64,000 bases of DNA, from the NCBI GenBank assembly GCA_963620595.1, contig CAVFAY010000003.1, forward strand, positions 1 through 64,000. Reading direction: 5' to 3'. Made by a program: the position numbers and the translations under genes. The notes beneath the pieces were generated by a model. It was not told the origin of the DNA. It saw only the letters and a list, made by a program, of their open reading frames with translations, and made no database searches. Position 1 is the stretch's first letter. Each line of letters begins with the position of its first letter. The DNA is from Butyricicoccus_A sp963620595 (lineage in GTDB: Bacteria; Bacillota; Clostridia; Oscillospirales; Butyricicoccaceae). Shown here one piece after another: positions 55,383 to 63,164 of the stretch.

Positions 55383-56561
55383 ATGAAAGTTTGTGCTGTT
55401 ATTACAGAGTATAATCCATTTCACGCCGGACATCTGTTCCAAATCCGAGAAATTTTGCGCCGAATGCCGGATTGCTGCATGATTTCCATCATGAGCGGCT
55501 GCTTTGTCCAGCGCGGCGAACCGGCACTGTGGGACAAATATTTCCGTGCGTCCTGTGCCATTCGCGCAGGTGGGCCGGATCTCGTCTTAGAGCTTCCAAT
55601 CTCTGCCGCGCTTTCTTCGGCGGAAGGCTTTGCCGAAGGCGGCGTTCGTCTGGCGGCATCTCTCGGCTGTGTGACGCATCTTTCGTTCGGTTGTGAGAGC
55701 GGAACCGAGCAGACGCTCATGCAGCTGGCGCAATGGATGGACAAGCCAATCTTTGCGCAGACCTTGCGCGAGCATCTCGCCAGCGGCATCAGCTACGCAC
55801 AAGCTGCACAGCAGACCGCACAGACGCTGTGTCCGGAGCTGGCACCGTTGCTCGCGTCTCCCAATGATTTGCTCGCCGTGCAATACTGTCGTGCGATTCG
55901 TAAGTATTGTCCTCATATTCAGCCGATTGCCGTTCACCGTGTCGGCGCAGCGCATGACGGCACACCGATAGACAATATTCCCTCTGCAAGCTATATTCGC
56001 GCGCAATTTCATACCGGAACGGTACAAAATGCCATGCAGCTTCTCCCGCTAGAATATCGAGAGCAGGCTGTTACGGCGCGCCGCCACAGCTGGCAGGAGC
56101 TCGCACCGGCTGTACTACCGTATCTGCGCCGCCTGACACCCGAGTATATTGCCCAATTGCCTGGTGTATCTGAAGGTTTGGAACACCGATTCTACGCCGC
56201 ATGTCAAGCCTCTCAGAGCCTAGAGGAGCTATGGGAACGCGCGCGTTCTCGTCGACACCTGCTCAGCCGTGTGCGCCGTTTGACCCTGTGCGCTTACCTT
56301 GGCTTAACACAAGACATCGCGGCGGCACCGCTCGCATTCATCACGGTTCTCGGCATGAACGCCCGCGGACAGCAAGTGTTAAAAGCGATGAAAAAGACTT
56401 GTCTGCTCCCTGTTATTGTAAAACCAACGCAGGCGCGAAAGCTGTCTGATTCCGCGCAAAAGCAATGGAATTTTACTGTGCACGCAGATGACTTATATTA
56501 TTTTCCCTCTCCTGCGGGACAAGACTGGAAGCAGACGCCATACATCGAAAAATCTTTATAA
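55383..56561 (+). CDS. tmcAL: tRNA(Met) cytidine acetate ligase TmcAL
   Basis: A 392-residue nucleotidyltransferase: opening VITEYNPFHAGH with the HxGH-like motif, SGCFVQRGEPA, and PNDLLAVQYCRAI. TmcAL activates acetate with ATP and acetylates C34 of elongator tRNA-Met. The gene stands divergent from ackA, the acetate-producing enzyme. ATG at 55383 has TTGGAGG upstream. Its stop abuts the stop of the convergent nitrilase-family gene. Confidence 0.9.
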   Translation: MKVCAVITEYNPFHAGHLFQIREILRRMPDCCMISIMSGCFVQRGEPALWDKYFRASCAIRAGGPDLVLELPISAALSSAEGFAEGGVRLAASLGCVTHLSFGCESGTEQTLMQLAQWMDKPIFAQTLREHLASGISYAQAAQQTAQTLCPELAPLLASPNDLLAVQYCRAIRKYCPHIQPIAVHRVGAAHDGTPIDNIPSASYIRAQFHTGTVQNAMQLLPLEYREQAVTARRHSWQELAPAVLPYLRRLTPEYIAQLPGVSEGLEHRFYAACQASQSLEELWERARSRRHLLSRVRRLTLCAYLGLTQDIAAAPLAFITVLGMNARGQQVLKAMKKTCLLPVIVKPTQARKLSDSAQKQWNFTVHADDLYYFPSPAGQDWKQTPYIEKSL

Positions 56562-57347
56562 ATACCACTCCGACCGTCTGGTATGCAAATATGGCTTATT
56601 TTTCTGCCAGCGCTTGGATTCTTCCAAATCAATCTCGCAGGTTATCAATTGCTCGGTGTCATCCGCTTTGTAGATAACCTCTCCACTCGGATGCACAACA
56701 AGAGATTCTCCCGCAAAATGCATGGCATCCTCTACTCCCACACGATTGCACATGGCAATAAACACCTGATTCTGCATCGCCTGCACGCGAATTTCCCATT
56801 CAAACAATTCCATCGGTTCTGCTTTGGTATTGGCTGTCGGAATCAGAATCAAATTAGCTCCCATCAGCGTACACGTGCGAATGCTCTCCGGCAGATGTCT
56901 GTCATAGCAAATGACAATGCCAATTTTACCGAACGGAGTATCAAACACATGAAATCCATCGTCAGATGGCGTATAATAATCCTGTTCATAAAATTGTTCT
57001 GCCTGCGCGATATGTACCATTTTAGCCGCGCCTGCCAGCGTTCCATCTGGTTCAATCCACAGCGACGTATCATAGTTTCCCGTTTTTTGCTGCAAATACA
57101 AATTCGGTGAAAGATAAAGCTGATGCTGTTTCGCCTTTTCACAAAACGCCTGTACCTGCTCGCCGTCCGGCCGCATCAGGTACGCGCTGACATCGCACTT
57201 TTCGTACTGCGGAAAAAACGGCGTGCATTGAATTTCCGGAAAGAACAACAAATCAGATTCCCTTGCCACATCGCAAAAATTCAAACTCTTTGTCAGATTC
57301 TGCACCGTACTTTCGCTCATAGACATCTGTGCCATAGACAGTTTCAT
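56556..57347 (-). CDS. Nitrilase-superfamily carbon-nitrogen hydrolase
   Basis: A 263-residue amidohydrolase with the Glu-Lys-Cys triad: Glu38 (FFPEIQ), Lys109 (AAKMVH) and Cys147 (VICYDRHLPE). Relatives include N-carbamoylputrescine amidase and omega-amidase; no neighbouring polyamine genes point either way. Start 57347 has AAAGGAGA upstream; longer starts lie upstream of this. Convergent with tmcAL. Confidence 0.9.
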   Translation of the reverse strand: MKLSMAQMSMSESTVQNLTKSLNFCDVARESDLLFFPEIQCTPFFPQYEKCDVSAYLMRPDGEQVQAFCEKAKQHQLYLSPNLYLQQKTGNYDTSLWIEPDGTLAGAAKMVHIAQAEQFYEQDYYTPSDDGFHVFDTPFGKIGIVICYDRHLPESIRTCTLMGANLILIPTANTKAEPMELFEWEIRVQAMQNQVFIAMCNRVGVEDAMHFAGESLVVHPSGEVIYKADDTEQLITCEIDLEESKRWQKNKPYLHTRRSEWYL

Positions 57348-57468
57348 GCTATCATCTCCTTTTTGTCTATCATACGATATTTTTTGCCGGACATCTATAC
57401 AAATCTGCATCTATTTTCGCGCTTCTGTTATACACACTGACGAAATTTAAAAAATTTCAAAAAAGCAC

Positions 57469-57497
57469 TTATCTTCCCTTAAAATCCGTGCTATAAT
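57469..57497 (+). promoter_or_regulatory. Promoter before the DUF2798 gene
   Basis: A perfect TATAAT (57492-57497) with a weak -35 TTATCT (57469-57474) at 17 bp. Transcription would start near 57504 and meet the hairpin below before the coding region. Confidence 0.55.
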
Positions 57498-57522
57498 AAG
57501 CACAATTAATGGTAGTCGCAGT

Positions 57523-57562
57523 GAGCTAAACGAGACGAAAGTTTCCCGTTTAGCTCTTTTTT
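57523..57562 (+). promoter_or_regulatory. Attenuator-like hairpin in the leader of the DUF2798 gene
   Basis: GAGCTAAACG (57523-57532) pairs with CGTTTAGCTC (57547-57556), followed by TTTTTT. It forms an intrinsic terminator between the promoter and the start at 57607, about 50 bp before it. Readthrough must therefore be controlled, or a short RNA of about 60 nt is made. No known riboswitch class could be matched. Confidence 0.6.
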
Positions 57563-57606
57563 ATTGCGAAAATATCAAATACGAAACGATTGGAGAATGT
57601 TAAAAA

Positions 57607-58104
57607 ATGCCTCAAAACAAATTTCAAGACGCTATCTTTACGATTATCATGGCCGGATGTATGGTATACGGTATGATCTGCTATAACGTTGCACTCAACA
57701 TGGGCGGCGTTACCGGCGCAACCTTTCTTGCCGCTCTGCACGAGATGCCGATTATGTGGCCGGTCGCTTTCATTTTGGAGTTCTTCGTTGTCGGCAAGAT
57801 TGCTCCGATGCTCGCATTCAAGGTCATGCGCCCGACGGATCGTCCGCAGTTCATCACCTATGCGATTTCCTTCTGCATTTGTGCGATCATGTGCCCGATC
57901 ATGAGCCTGATTGCAACGATTTTGTTCAAGGATAATCCGTCCTTTGCAACCTTCATCCAGACTTGGGGCATGAACCTTCCGGCAGCCTTCCTGTGGCAGT
58001 TCTGCTACTGCGGCCCGTTCGTCCGTCTGGTGTTCCGCACCCTCTTCCGCAAGCAGCTCGCAAACGGAAACGCTGGCGCACCGGTAGGTGCTCCGGCGGA
58101 ATAA
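57607..58104 (+). CDS. DUF2798 membrane protein
   Basis: A 165-residue protein with four helices of the DUF2798 type: IFTIIMAGCMVYGMICYN in the first helix pair and FIQTWGMNLPAAFLWQFCYCGPFVRLVF in the last. GGAGA lies upstream of the start. Its role is unknown. The codon use resembles highly expressed genes, unlike the AT-rich gene next to it. Confidence 0.85.
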   Translation: MPQNKFQDAIFTIIMAGCMVYGMICYNVALNMGGVTGATFLAALHEMPIMWPVAFILEFFVVGKIAPMLAFKVMRPTDRPQFITYAISFCICAIMCPIMSLIATILFKDNPSFATFIQTWGMNLPAAFLWQFCYCGPFVRLVFRTLFRKQLANGNAGAPVGAPAE

Positions 58105-58123
58105 TAAAAATTTTAGATTCACC

Positions 58124-58171
58124 AAAAAACCATCTGATAGGAATGTACTTTCCTTATCGGATGGTTTTTTA
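58124..58171. terminator. Bidirectional terminator between the DUF2798 and SIR2-domain genes
   Basis: AAAAAACCATC (58124-58134) with GATGGTTTTTT (58160-58170), with a nearly complete inner stem. It immediately follows the stop at 58172 of the extended SIR2 reading frame, on the minus strand. Confidence 0.85.
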
Positions 58172-58501
58172 TTATTCGTAATTTTTTAAATCATATGCAC
58201 ATAAAAGCTTTCTATACTGAGTCGACCTTTTATCTGGATAATTTCTTAGATATGATTTTAATTCTTCTAAATCCATACTTCCAGACATCGTAGAACAAAT
58301 CATTTCTTCTATTTTATACGACTTCGGTACTTTGGGATCATTCTCTACTTCCAGTGGGCTACTATGATTACCTTGACATGTGGGGTTTCTTTTTTCAACA
58401 GTACTTAAGAGGTTATCTTTCTGTTGTGTTTTTAATTCCTCAACTCTGTTAATATCCGGATATATCTTTGAAAAAGCAAATATTGGAAAATATTGTTTCT
58501 G
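58172..58501 (-). pseudogene. In-frame continuation of the SIR2-domain gene after a TAA stop
   Basis: After the TAA at 58504-58502 the same frame stays open for 109 codons, beginning QKQYFPIFAFSKIYPDINRV and ending LLCAYDLKNYE with TAA at 58174-58172. The residues look like real protein, not a chance frame: lysine-rich, mixed helix and turn, same AT-rich composition as the SIR2 gene. No start codon with a ribosome site opens it separately. It ends exactly at a terminator, where the gene would be expected to end. So either the gene carries a nonsense mutation, or the stop is read through. Confidence 0.7.
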
Positions 58502-59665
58502 TTAGATCCTCTGCTTATCTAATAGTCTAAGTAATGGATAATTTTCTTCTTCTATTATATCAAAATACTTAATCATCATCTCTGATGTTGTGAGAAAGTC
58601 ATACGTTATTGTCTTCGCAGATCCTATCGCAAGAACTTTATCTGAATTGTCTAATTCGTCCAAATCTTCAGTAATAGATACTTGTATATTTCCTCCCTCA
58701 TATATTTCACGTACAACATTTTGAACCTTCCTAATATCCATAGCCGATACAGGCAAGATAAGCTTTGACAGTGCTTGATATACAGCAGTAAAATTGTCTG
58801 TTTTGAGTTTATTTATTCTAATAGTTTCAAAGCCTTCCACATCTATATCATGTTCGACAACTTCCGTCTCCACATTTCCACAATCATATTCTATCAGCAA
58901 AAAATTATTCCGAATCTTTTTTGCCTCGTCAGATGTATAATCTACATATGAAAAAATTGTCTTAAGAATATCCTTTATATTTTTATCGCCTATATTATAT
59001 CCTATAAATATAATCGGATTATGTATAAATAAAGATAATAGCTGTGCTCGAATTAATTCATATCTGTATTTAAACTCATCATAATCCTCTTTAGTAATAA
59101 TAATTTTTTCTGGCTGAGAAACGCATCCATGTATTTTATATACAGAACCATATGGATTGCTCATCAAAATATCATTTCCTATCAATGGATGAAATGAAAA
59201 TAGTTTTTCTACCATACAATCATAGTTAGTAGTAATTATCGAGCTGATATTTTTTCGAGCTTTCTTTAACTCATCTATTTCAGGTAATACAGAATCTTGG
59301 ATTTCCATGTTACTTAATATATCCGCAATGTACAGTTTAAATCTACTAATATTAACTCCTTTTTTCATATTCTCATAAAATAAATCATTTATTTTTTCAA
59401 ATTTTCCGTGTCTGTTCTCTTTTAGATACTTATTAAAATCTTGTTCTAATCGAGTTGCCACACACTCATAATCACATTCCTTTCCTCGCATACACTCTGC
59501 TTTTATGTCTAAATAATATTCAGAATTATCTGTAAAATCGTTTGCGATTTTTTTCAATAATGTATCCCAGCTATACGAAACTTTTAAATATCGTAAGCTC
59601 AATCCAGTCCCAACAAATAACACTGGATAGTTATGATATTGCGCAATAAATTCCTCTATATTCAT
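58502..59665 (-). CDS. SIR2-like domain protein, probable antiphage effector, truncated by TAA
   Basis: A 387-residue protein with a SIR2_2-type NAD-binding domain: FVGTGLS (near 17-23), TTNYD (145-149), KIHG (177-180) and GYNIGD (222-227). Such domains in defence systems (Thoeris, DSR, SIR2-HerA, SPARSA) degrade NAD+ when phage infect. After residue ~285 the region has no recognised family. Start 59665 has AAGGA upstream. The gene is far more AT-rich than its neighbours, suggesting lateral transfer. Its frame continues past the stop (separate entry). I see no partner gene (ThsB, HerA, Argonaute) beside it. Confidence 0.8.
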   Translation of the reverse strand: MNIEEFIAQYHNYPVLFVGTGLSLRYLKVSYSWDTLLKKIANDFTDNSEYYLDIKAECMRGKECDYECVATRLEQDFNKYLKENRHGKFEKINDLFYENMKKGVNISRFKLYIADILSNMEIQDSVLPEIDELKKARKNISSIITTNYDCMVEKLFSFHPLIGNDILMSNPYGSVYKIHGCVSQPEKIIITKEDYDEFKYRYELIRAQLLSLFIHNPIIFIGYNIGDKNIKDILKTIFSYVDYTSDEAKKIRNNFLLIEYDCGNVETEVVEHDIDVEGFETIRINKLKTDNFTAVYQALSKLILPVSAMDIRKVQNVVREIYEGGNIQVSITEDLDELDNSDKVLAIGSAKTITYDFLTTSEMMIKYFDIIEEENYPLLRLLDKQRI

Positions 59666-59747
59666 AACACGTAATTCCTTTTTTCTAACTAAATTCGACA
59701 ATCGACATATTTATCATATCATGTTAATTATCTCATGTCAATTGAAA

Positions 59748-59779
59748 AGGGCATCTAAGTATCTCTACCTAGATGCCTT
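59748..59779 (-). terminator. Terminator after obgE
   Basis: GGCATCTA (59750-59757) pairs with TAGATGCC (59770-59777), and on the minus strand the stem is followed by CTTTTC. Located between obgE and the SIR2-domain gene. Confidence 0.7.
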
Positions 59780-59813
59780 ATTTTTATGCTTTGCGAGCAA
59801 TCAGAGCGCAAGA

Positions 59814-61100
59814 TTATCTTTCGTACTCGAATTCCATCTCGCCGATAACAACCGGATCGCCGTCCTTGATGCCCATCTCTTCCAGCTTATCAAAGACACC
59901 GGCGCTGCGCAGGCGGCGGTCAAGATACTGGCGTGACTCATAGTCATCAAAGTTGATGGACGCGAACAGACGGTCAATCCACTCGCCCTCAACGATATAG
60001 TACTCGTTCATGCGGCGATAGGTGATGGATTCCTCCGTAACCGGCTTGTCCACCGGCTCCGGCACGAATTCCGGCTCGTAGACGAGTACCGGCGGCAGCT
60101 CTTCGAGCGCGTGCCATGTCATATTCATCAGCTCGCGCACGCCCTGATTGGTTGCCGCAGACATCTCTGCATAGGCAAAACCGTGATCTTCTGCCCACTG
60201 GCGAATCTCATCCAGCTTGGAGTGATCGTCATCGTAGAACAGGTCGATTTTGTTGGCAACAACAATCTGCGGACGGTTTTCGAGATCCATCGAATACTGC
60301 GCCAGCTCGTCATTGATCTTGTTCAGATCGTCAATCGGGTCGCGGCCTTCGCTTCCGGCTGCATCGACAACGTGCAGCAGCAGACGGCAGCGGTCGATGT
60401 GACGCAGGAAGTCATGACCCAGACCGGCACCTTCCGATGCACCTTCAATAATGCCCGGAATGTCCGCCATAACGAACGATTCACCGTCACCAATGCGCAC
60501 CACGCCCAAATTCGGAACCAGCGTGGTAAAGTGATAGTTTGCGATCTTCGGACGAGCTGCGGACGCCATAGACAGCAGCGTGGACTTGCCGACATTCGGG
60601 AAACCAACCAGACCAACGTCAGCGAGCAGCTTCAGCTCCAGGCGAATTTCCAGCTCCTGTCCCGGGAGACCAGGCTTGGCAAACCGCGGTGTCTGACGGG
60701 TCGGGGTTGCGAAGTGCACATTGCCCCAGCCGCCGCGGCCGCCCTTTGCTGCGATAAACGGCTCAGAATCCGACAGATCCTTGATAACCTGTCCACTCTT
60801 TGCGTCGCGCAGAATCGTGCCGCGCGGCACACGAATGACCAAGTTCTTGCCGTCCTTGCCGGTGCAGCGCTTGCTGCCGCCCTGCTCACCCGGCTCTGCT
60901 TTATACTTTCTCTTGTATCGGAAGTCCATCAGTGTGGACAAATTGTCATCTACCTGAAAGACAACGGAGCCACCGCGGCCGCCGTCGCCGCCGTCCGGGC
61001 CGCCGGATGCAACATACTTTTCACGGTGGAATGAAACCTTGCCGTCTCCGCCCTTGCCGGACTGGATCCAGATTTTGGCTGTATCAATAAACTGTGGCAT
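59814..61100 (-). CDS. obgE: GTPase ObgE/CgtA
   Basis: A 428-residue Obg GTPase. Glycine-rich Obg domain (GGPDGGDGGRGG), GTPase domain with GFPNVGKST, DIPGIIEGA, VANKIDL and SAATNQG, then an OCT domain of about 70 residues ending in EFEYER. It acts in ribosome assembly and stress response. Final gene of the rplU-prp-rpmA-obgE group, but an intrinsic hairpin separates it from rpmA. GGAG precedes the start. Confidence 0.96.
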   Translation of the reverse strand: MPQFIDTAKIWIQSGKGGDGKVSFHREKYVASGGPDGGDGGRGGSVVFQVDDNLSTLMDFRYKRKYKAEPGEQGGSKRCTGKDGKNLVIRVPRGTILRDAKSGQVIKDLSDSEPFIAAKGGRGGWGNVHFATPTRQTPRFAKPGLPGQELEIRLELKLLADVGLVGFPNVGKSTLLSMASAARPKIANYHFTTLVPNLGVVRIGDGESFVMADIPGIIEGASEGAGLGHDFLRHIDRCRLLLHVVDAAGSEGRDPIDDLNKINDELAQYSMDLENRPQIVVANKIDLFYDDDHSKLDEIRQWAEDHGFAYAEMSAATNQGVRELMNMTWHALEELPPVLVYEPEFVPEPVDKPVTEESITYRRMNEYYIVEGEWIDRLFASINFDDYESRQYLDRRLRSAGVFDKLEEMGIKDGDPVVIGEMEFEYER

Positions 61101-61129
61101 GTGGGTACTCCTTTCCCTATCCGTTATAG

Positions 61130-61161
61130 AAAAAGCACCTCAGACGGACTGCCCGAGGTGC
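61130..61161 (-). terminator. Hairpin terminator between rpmA and obgE
   Basis: GCACCTC (61135-61141) pairs with GAGGTGC (61155-61161). On the minus strand the stem is followed by TTTTTC. It would end most transcripts of rplU-prp-rpmA before obgE, so obgE may depend on readthrough or a weak promoter. Confidence 0.72.
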
Positions 61162-61179
61162 CTTTTGCAATCAAATATC

Positions 61180-61464
61180 TTACTGCTCGATTTCGTAAAC
61201 AGAAACCTGCTTGCGATCGCGGCCCAGACGCTCAAAGCGAACTACGCCAGCAACCTTTGCATAAAGGGTGTCGTCGGAACCAATGCCAACGTTTACGCCC
61301 GGATGGATATGAGTGCCGCGCTGGCGAACCAAAATGTTGCCTGCCGGTACAACCTGACCATCAGCACGCTTTACGCCAAGTCTCTTGGACTCGGAGTCAC
61401 GGCCGTTCTTAGTGGAACCTGCGCCCTTATGATGAGCGAAAAACTGTAAGCTGATCTGAAGCAT
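61180..61464 (-). CDS. rpmA: 50S ribosomal protein L27, with cleavable extension
   Basis: A 94-residue L27. Its first nine residues, MLQISLQFF, form an extension cut by Prp before AHHKGAG, as in Firmicutes such as Staphylococcus aureus. The rest has the usual GSTKNGRDSESKRLGVK. The tail near the peptidyl transferase centre must be processed for function. The gene lies directly downstream of prp (3 bp). Confidence 0.96.
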   Translation of the reverse strand: MLQISLQFFAHHKGAGSTKNGRDSESKRLGVKRADGQVVPAGNILVRQRGTHIHPGVNVGIGSDDTLYAKVAGVVRFERLGRDRKQVSVYEIEQ

Positions 61465-61467
61465 GAC

Positions 61468-61797
61468 TTACACCTCCATTACTTCGATAAAATCCTGATA
61501 ACGTGCCTTGAGATTGATAAAATACAGCATCAAGGCATTGAGTGCATTCTGCGCCTGTGTCTCCTCCGCTTCTTCCAAGTCGCTTGGAAGCTCTAAGCGA
61601 ATGCGAGCATTTTCTTCGTCGACTTCCGTTCGGATCGCTAGACCCATGACATCTTCAAGCAGACAGCTCGTGAGATCCAGATTCGCAGATACCGCCGCAC
61701 AGACAATGTCCTCTCCTGCCTCTGCATATCCTGCATGCTCGGAGACTTCCACTGCATCAATGCGGCTGCCTGTTAAATAAAAACGGGCGGTAGTCAT
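61468..61797 (-). CDS. prp: Ribosomal-processing cysteine protease Prp
   Basis: A 109-residue Prp (YsxB/DUF464). The catalytic His lies in EHAGYAEAGEDIVCAAVSA together with the Cys of IVCAAVS. It removes the N-terminal extension of L27, encoded next. The start lies 3 bp after rplU's stop. All three genes have the standard Firmicute order. Confidence 0.93.
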   Translation of the reverse strand: MTTARFYLTGSRIDAVEVSEHAGYAEAGEDIVCAAVSANLDLTSCLLEDVMGLAIRTEVDEENARIRLELPSDLEEAEETQAQNALNALMLYFINLKARYQDFIEVMEV

Positions 61798-61800
61798 CTC

Positions 61801-62112
61801 TTACGCGTTGATAGCGCCGATGGTTACCTTGGTGTACGGCTGTCTGTGGCCCTGCTTACGACGGTAGCCCTTCTTCGGCTTCATCTTGTAGACGATAACC
61901 TTCTTCTGCTTGCCGTTCTTCTCAACAGTACCAGCTACAGTTGCGCCCTCAACATACGGAGCACCAACCTTCAGCTCAGCACCTTCGCCAACTGCCAGAA
62001 CCTTGTCAAATGTAACGGAAGCGCCGTCTTCAACGCCAAGCTTCTCAACGTAGATTACGTCACCTTCGGATACCTTGTACTGCTTGCCACCGGTTACAAT
62101 AATTGCATACAT
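61801..62112 (-). CDS. rplU: 50S ribosomal protein L21
   Basis: A 103-residue L21 with MYAIIVTGGKQYKVSEGD at the start and KMKPKKGYRRKQGHRQPYTKV at the end. Binds 23S rRNA. First gene of the rplU-prp-rpmA operon. AGAGAGG precedes the start. Confidence 0.97.
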   Translation of the reverse strand: MYAIIVTGGKQYKVSEGDVIYVEKLGVEDGASVTFDKVLAVGEGAELKVGAPYVEGATVAGTVEKNGKQKKVIVYKMKPKKGYRRKQGHRQPYTKVTIGAINA

Positions 62113-62203
62113 TGCGGTAGCACCTCTCTTTCTATAATAGAGTCACGCTCTCGCGGGGGATGTCCTGTCTCGGACATACTTCACCAACCCGGTCAATGCG
62201 GCT
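62113..62203 (-). ncRNA. Probable L21 leader (autoregulatory RNA)
   Basis: The leader between the promoter and rplU is about 90 nt and holds the hairpin TGTCC-GAGACA-GGACA and a following CGCGAGAGCG stem. An L21-binding leader is known upstream of rplU in Firmicutes. The match is by position and general shape, not by a covariance search. Confidence 0.45.
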
Positions 62204-62209
62204 TCTTGT

Positions 62210-62238
62210 ATGTTACCATATCCAGCTAATGCTGTCAA
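62210..62238 (-). promoter_or_regulatory. Promoter of rplU-prp-rpmA
   Basis: On the minus strand TTGACA (62238-62233), 17-bp spacer, TAACAT (62215-62210). It has a perfect -35. Confidence 0.75.
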
Positions 62239-62306
62239 CAATCTTTTTACTTTTGTCCGTCAAAATTCCGCAGTGTTTGCACGGGATTTGTGCACATATT
62301 TCACAA

Positions 62307-63164
62307 TCAGTCGACAATACCGTGATGCAGCTTGGCTGCCTTCAGGGTATTCTTCATCAGCATGGTGATGGTCATCGGGCCTACGCCGCCCGGAACAGGA
62401 GTCAGATACGATGCCTTTTCGTTGACCTCATCAAAGGCAACATCACCACACAGCTTACCGTCCTTGCGGTTCATGCCGACATCAATGACAACGGCACCGT
62501 CCTTGACCATATCCGCAGTGACAAAATCCGCCTTGCCGACAGCTGCCACCAGAATATCTGCCTTTGCGCAGACTTCTTTGAGGTTTTTAGTGCGGGAATG
62601 GCAAATGGTAACAGTTCCGTTCTTGTGCAGCAGCAGCATAGCCATCGGCTTGCCAACGATATTGGAGCGGCCAATGACAACACAATTCTTGCCGTTTGGG
62701 TCAATATCATACTCTTCGAGCAGCTGCATGACACCCGCCGGCGTGCACGGCAGGAAATCAAAATTACCAACCATGATCTTACCGACATTGATCGGATGAA
62801 AGGCATCGACGTCCTTCTCCGGAGAGATAGCGTCAATAATTGCCTGCTCATCAACGTGCTTCGGCACCGGCAGCTGACACAGAATGCCGTCGATATGCGG
62901 ATTGTGATTCAGCTCGTCAATCAAACCGAGCAGCTCCTCCTGCGTGGTTTCTTCCGGCAGAGCATACTTTTCCGAATAGAAACCGCACTCCTCGCAGGCG
63001 CGCTCCTTGTTGCGCACATATACCTTGGACGCCGGATCTTCTCCCACAATAATTACTGCGAGACCTGGACGAACGCCCTTTTCCTTCAAACCATTGACCT
63101 CTTCCAAAATGCTTCCGCGAACCTTTGCAGAAACCATTTTGCCATCCATACGAACTGCACTCAT
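62307..63164 (-). CDS. folD: Bifunctional methylenetetrahydrofolate dehydrogenase/cyclohydrolase FolD
   Basis: A 285-residue FolD interconverting methylene-, methenyl- and formyl-THF. KERACEECGF-like loop with the Lys of the active site region, DGILCQLPVPKHVDEQ, PCTPAGVMQLLEEY, GRSNIVGKPMAMLLL and PGGVGPMTITMLMKNT are typical. Start 63164 has AAGGAGG upstream and overlaps the lgt stop (ATGA). Confidence 0.96.
   Translation of the reverse strand: MSAVRMDGKMVSAKVRGSILEEVNGLKEKGVRPGLAVIIVGEDPASKVYVRNKERACEECGFYSEKYALPEETTQEELLGLIDELNHNPHIDGILCQLPVPKHVDEQAIIDAISPEKDVDAFHPINVGKIMVGNFDFLPCTPAGVMQLLEEYDIDPNGKNCVVIGRSNIVGKPMAMLLLHKNGTVTICHSRTKNLKEVCAKADILVAAVGKADFVTADMVKDGAVVIDVGMNRKDGKLCGDVAFDEVNEKASYLTPVPGGVGPMTITMLMKNTLKAAKLHHGIVD

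Noticed and set aside
58502..59665. Thoeris ThsA assignment for the SIR2 gene
   Set aside because: No SLOG domain follows the SIR2 domain and no TIR-domain ThsB gene lies beside it.
60111..61034. A 307-codon plus-strand frame over obgE
   Set aside because: Shadow of the highly biased obgE gene; no ribosome site or recognisable domain.
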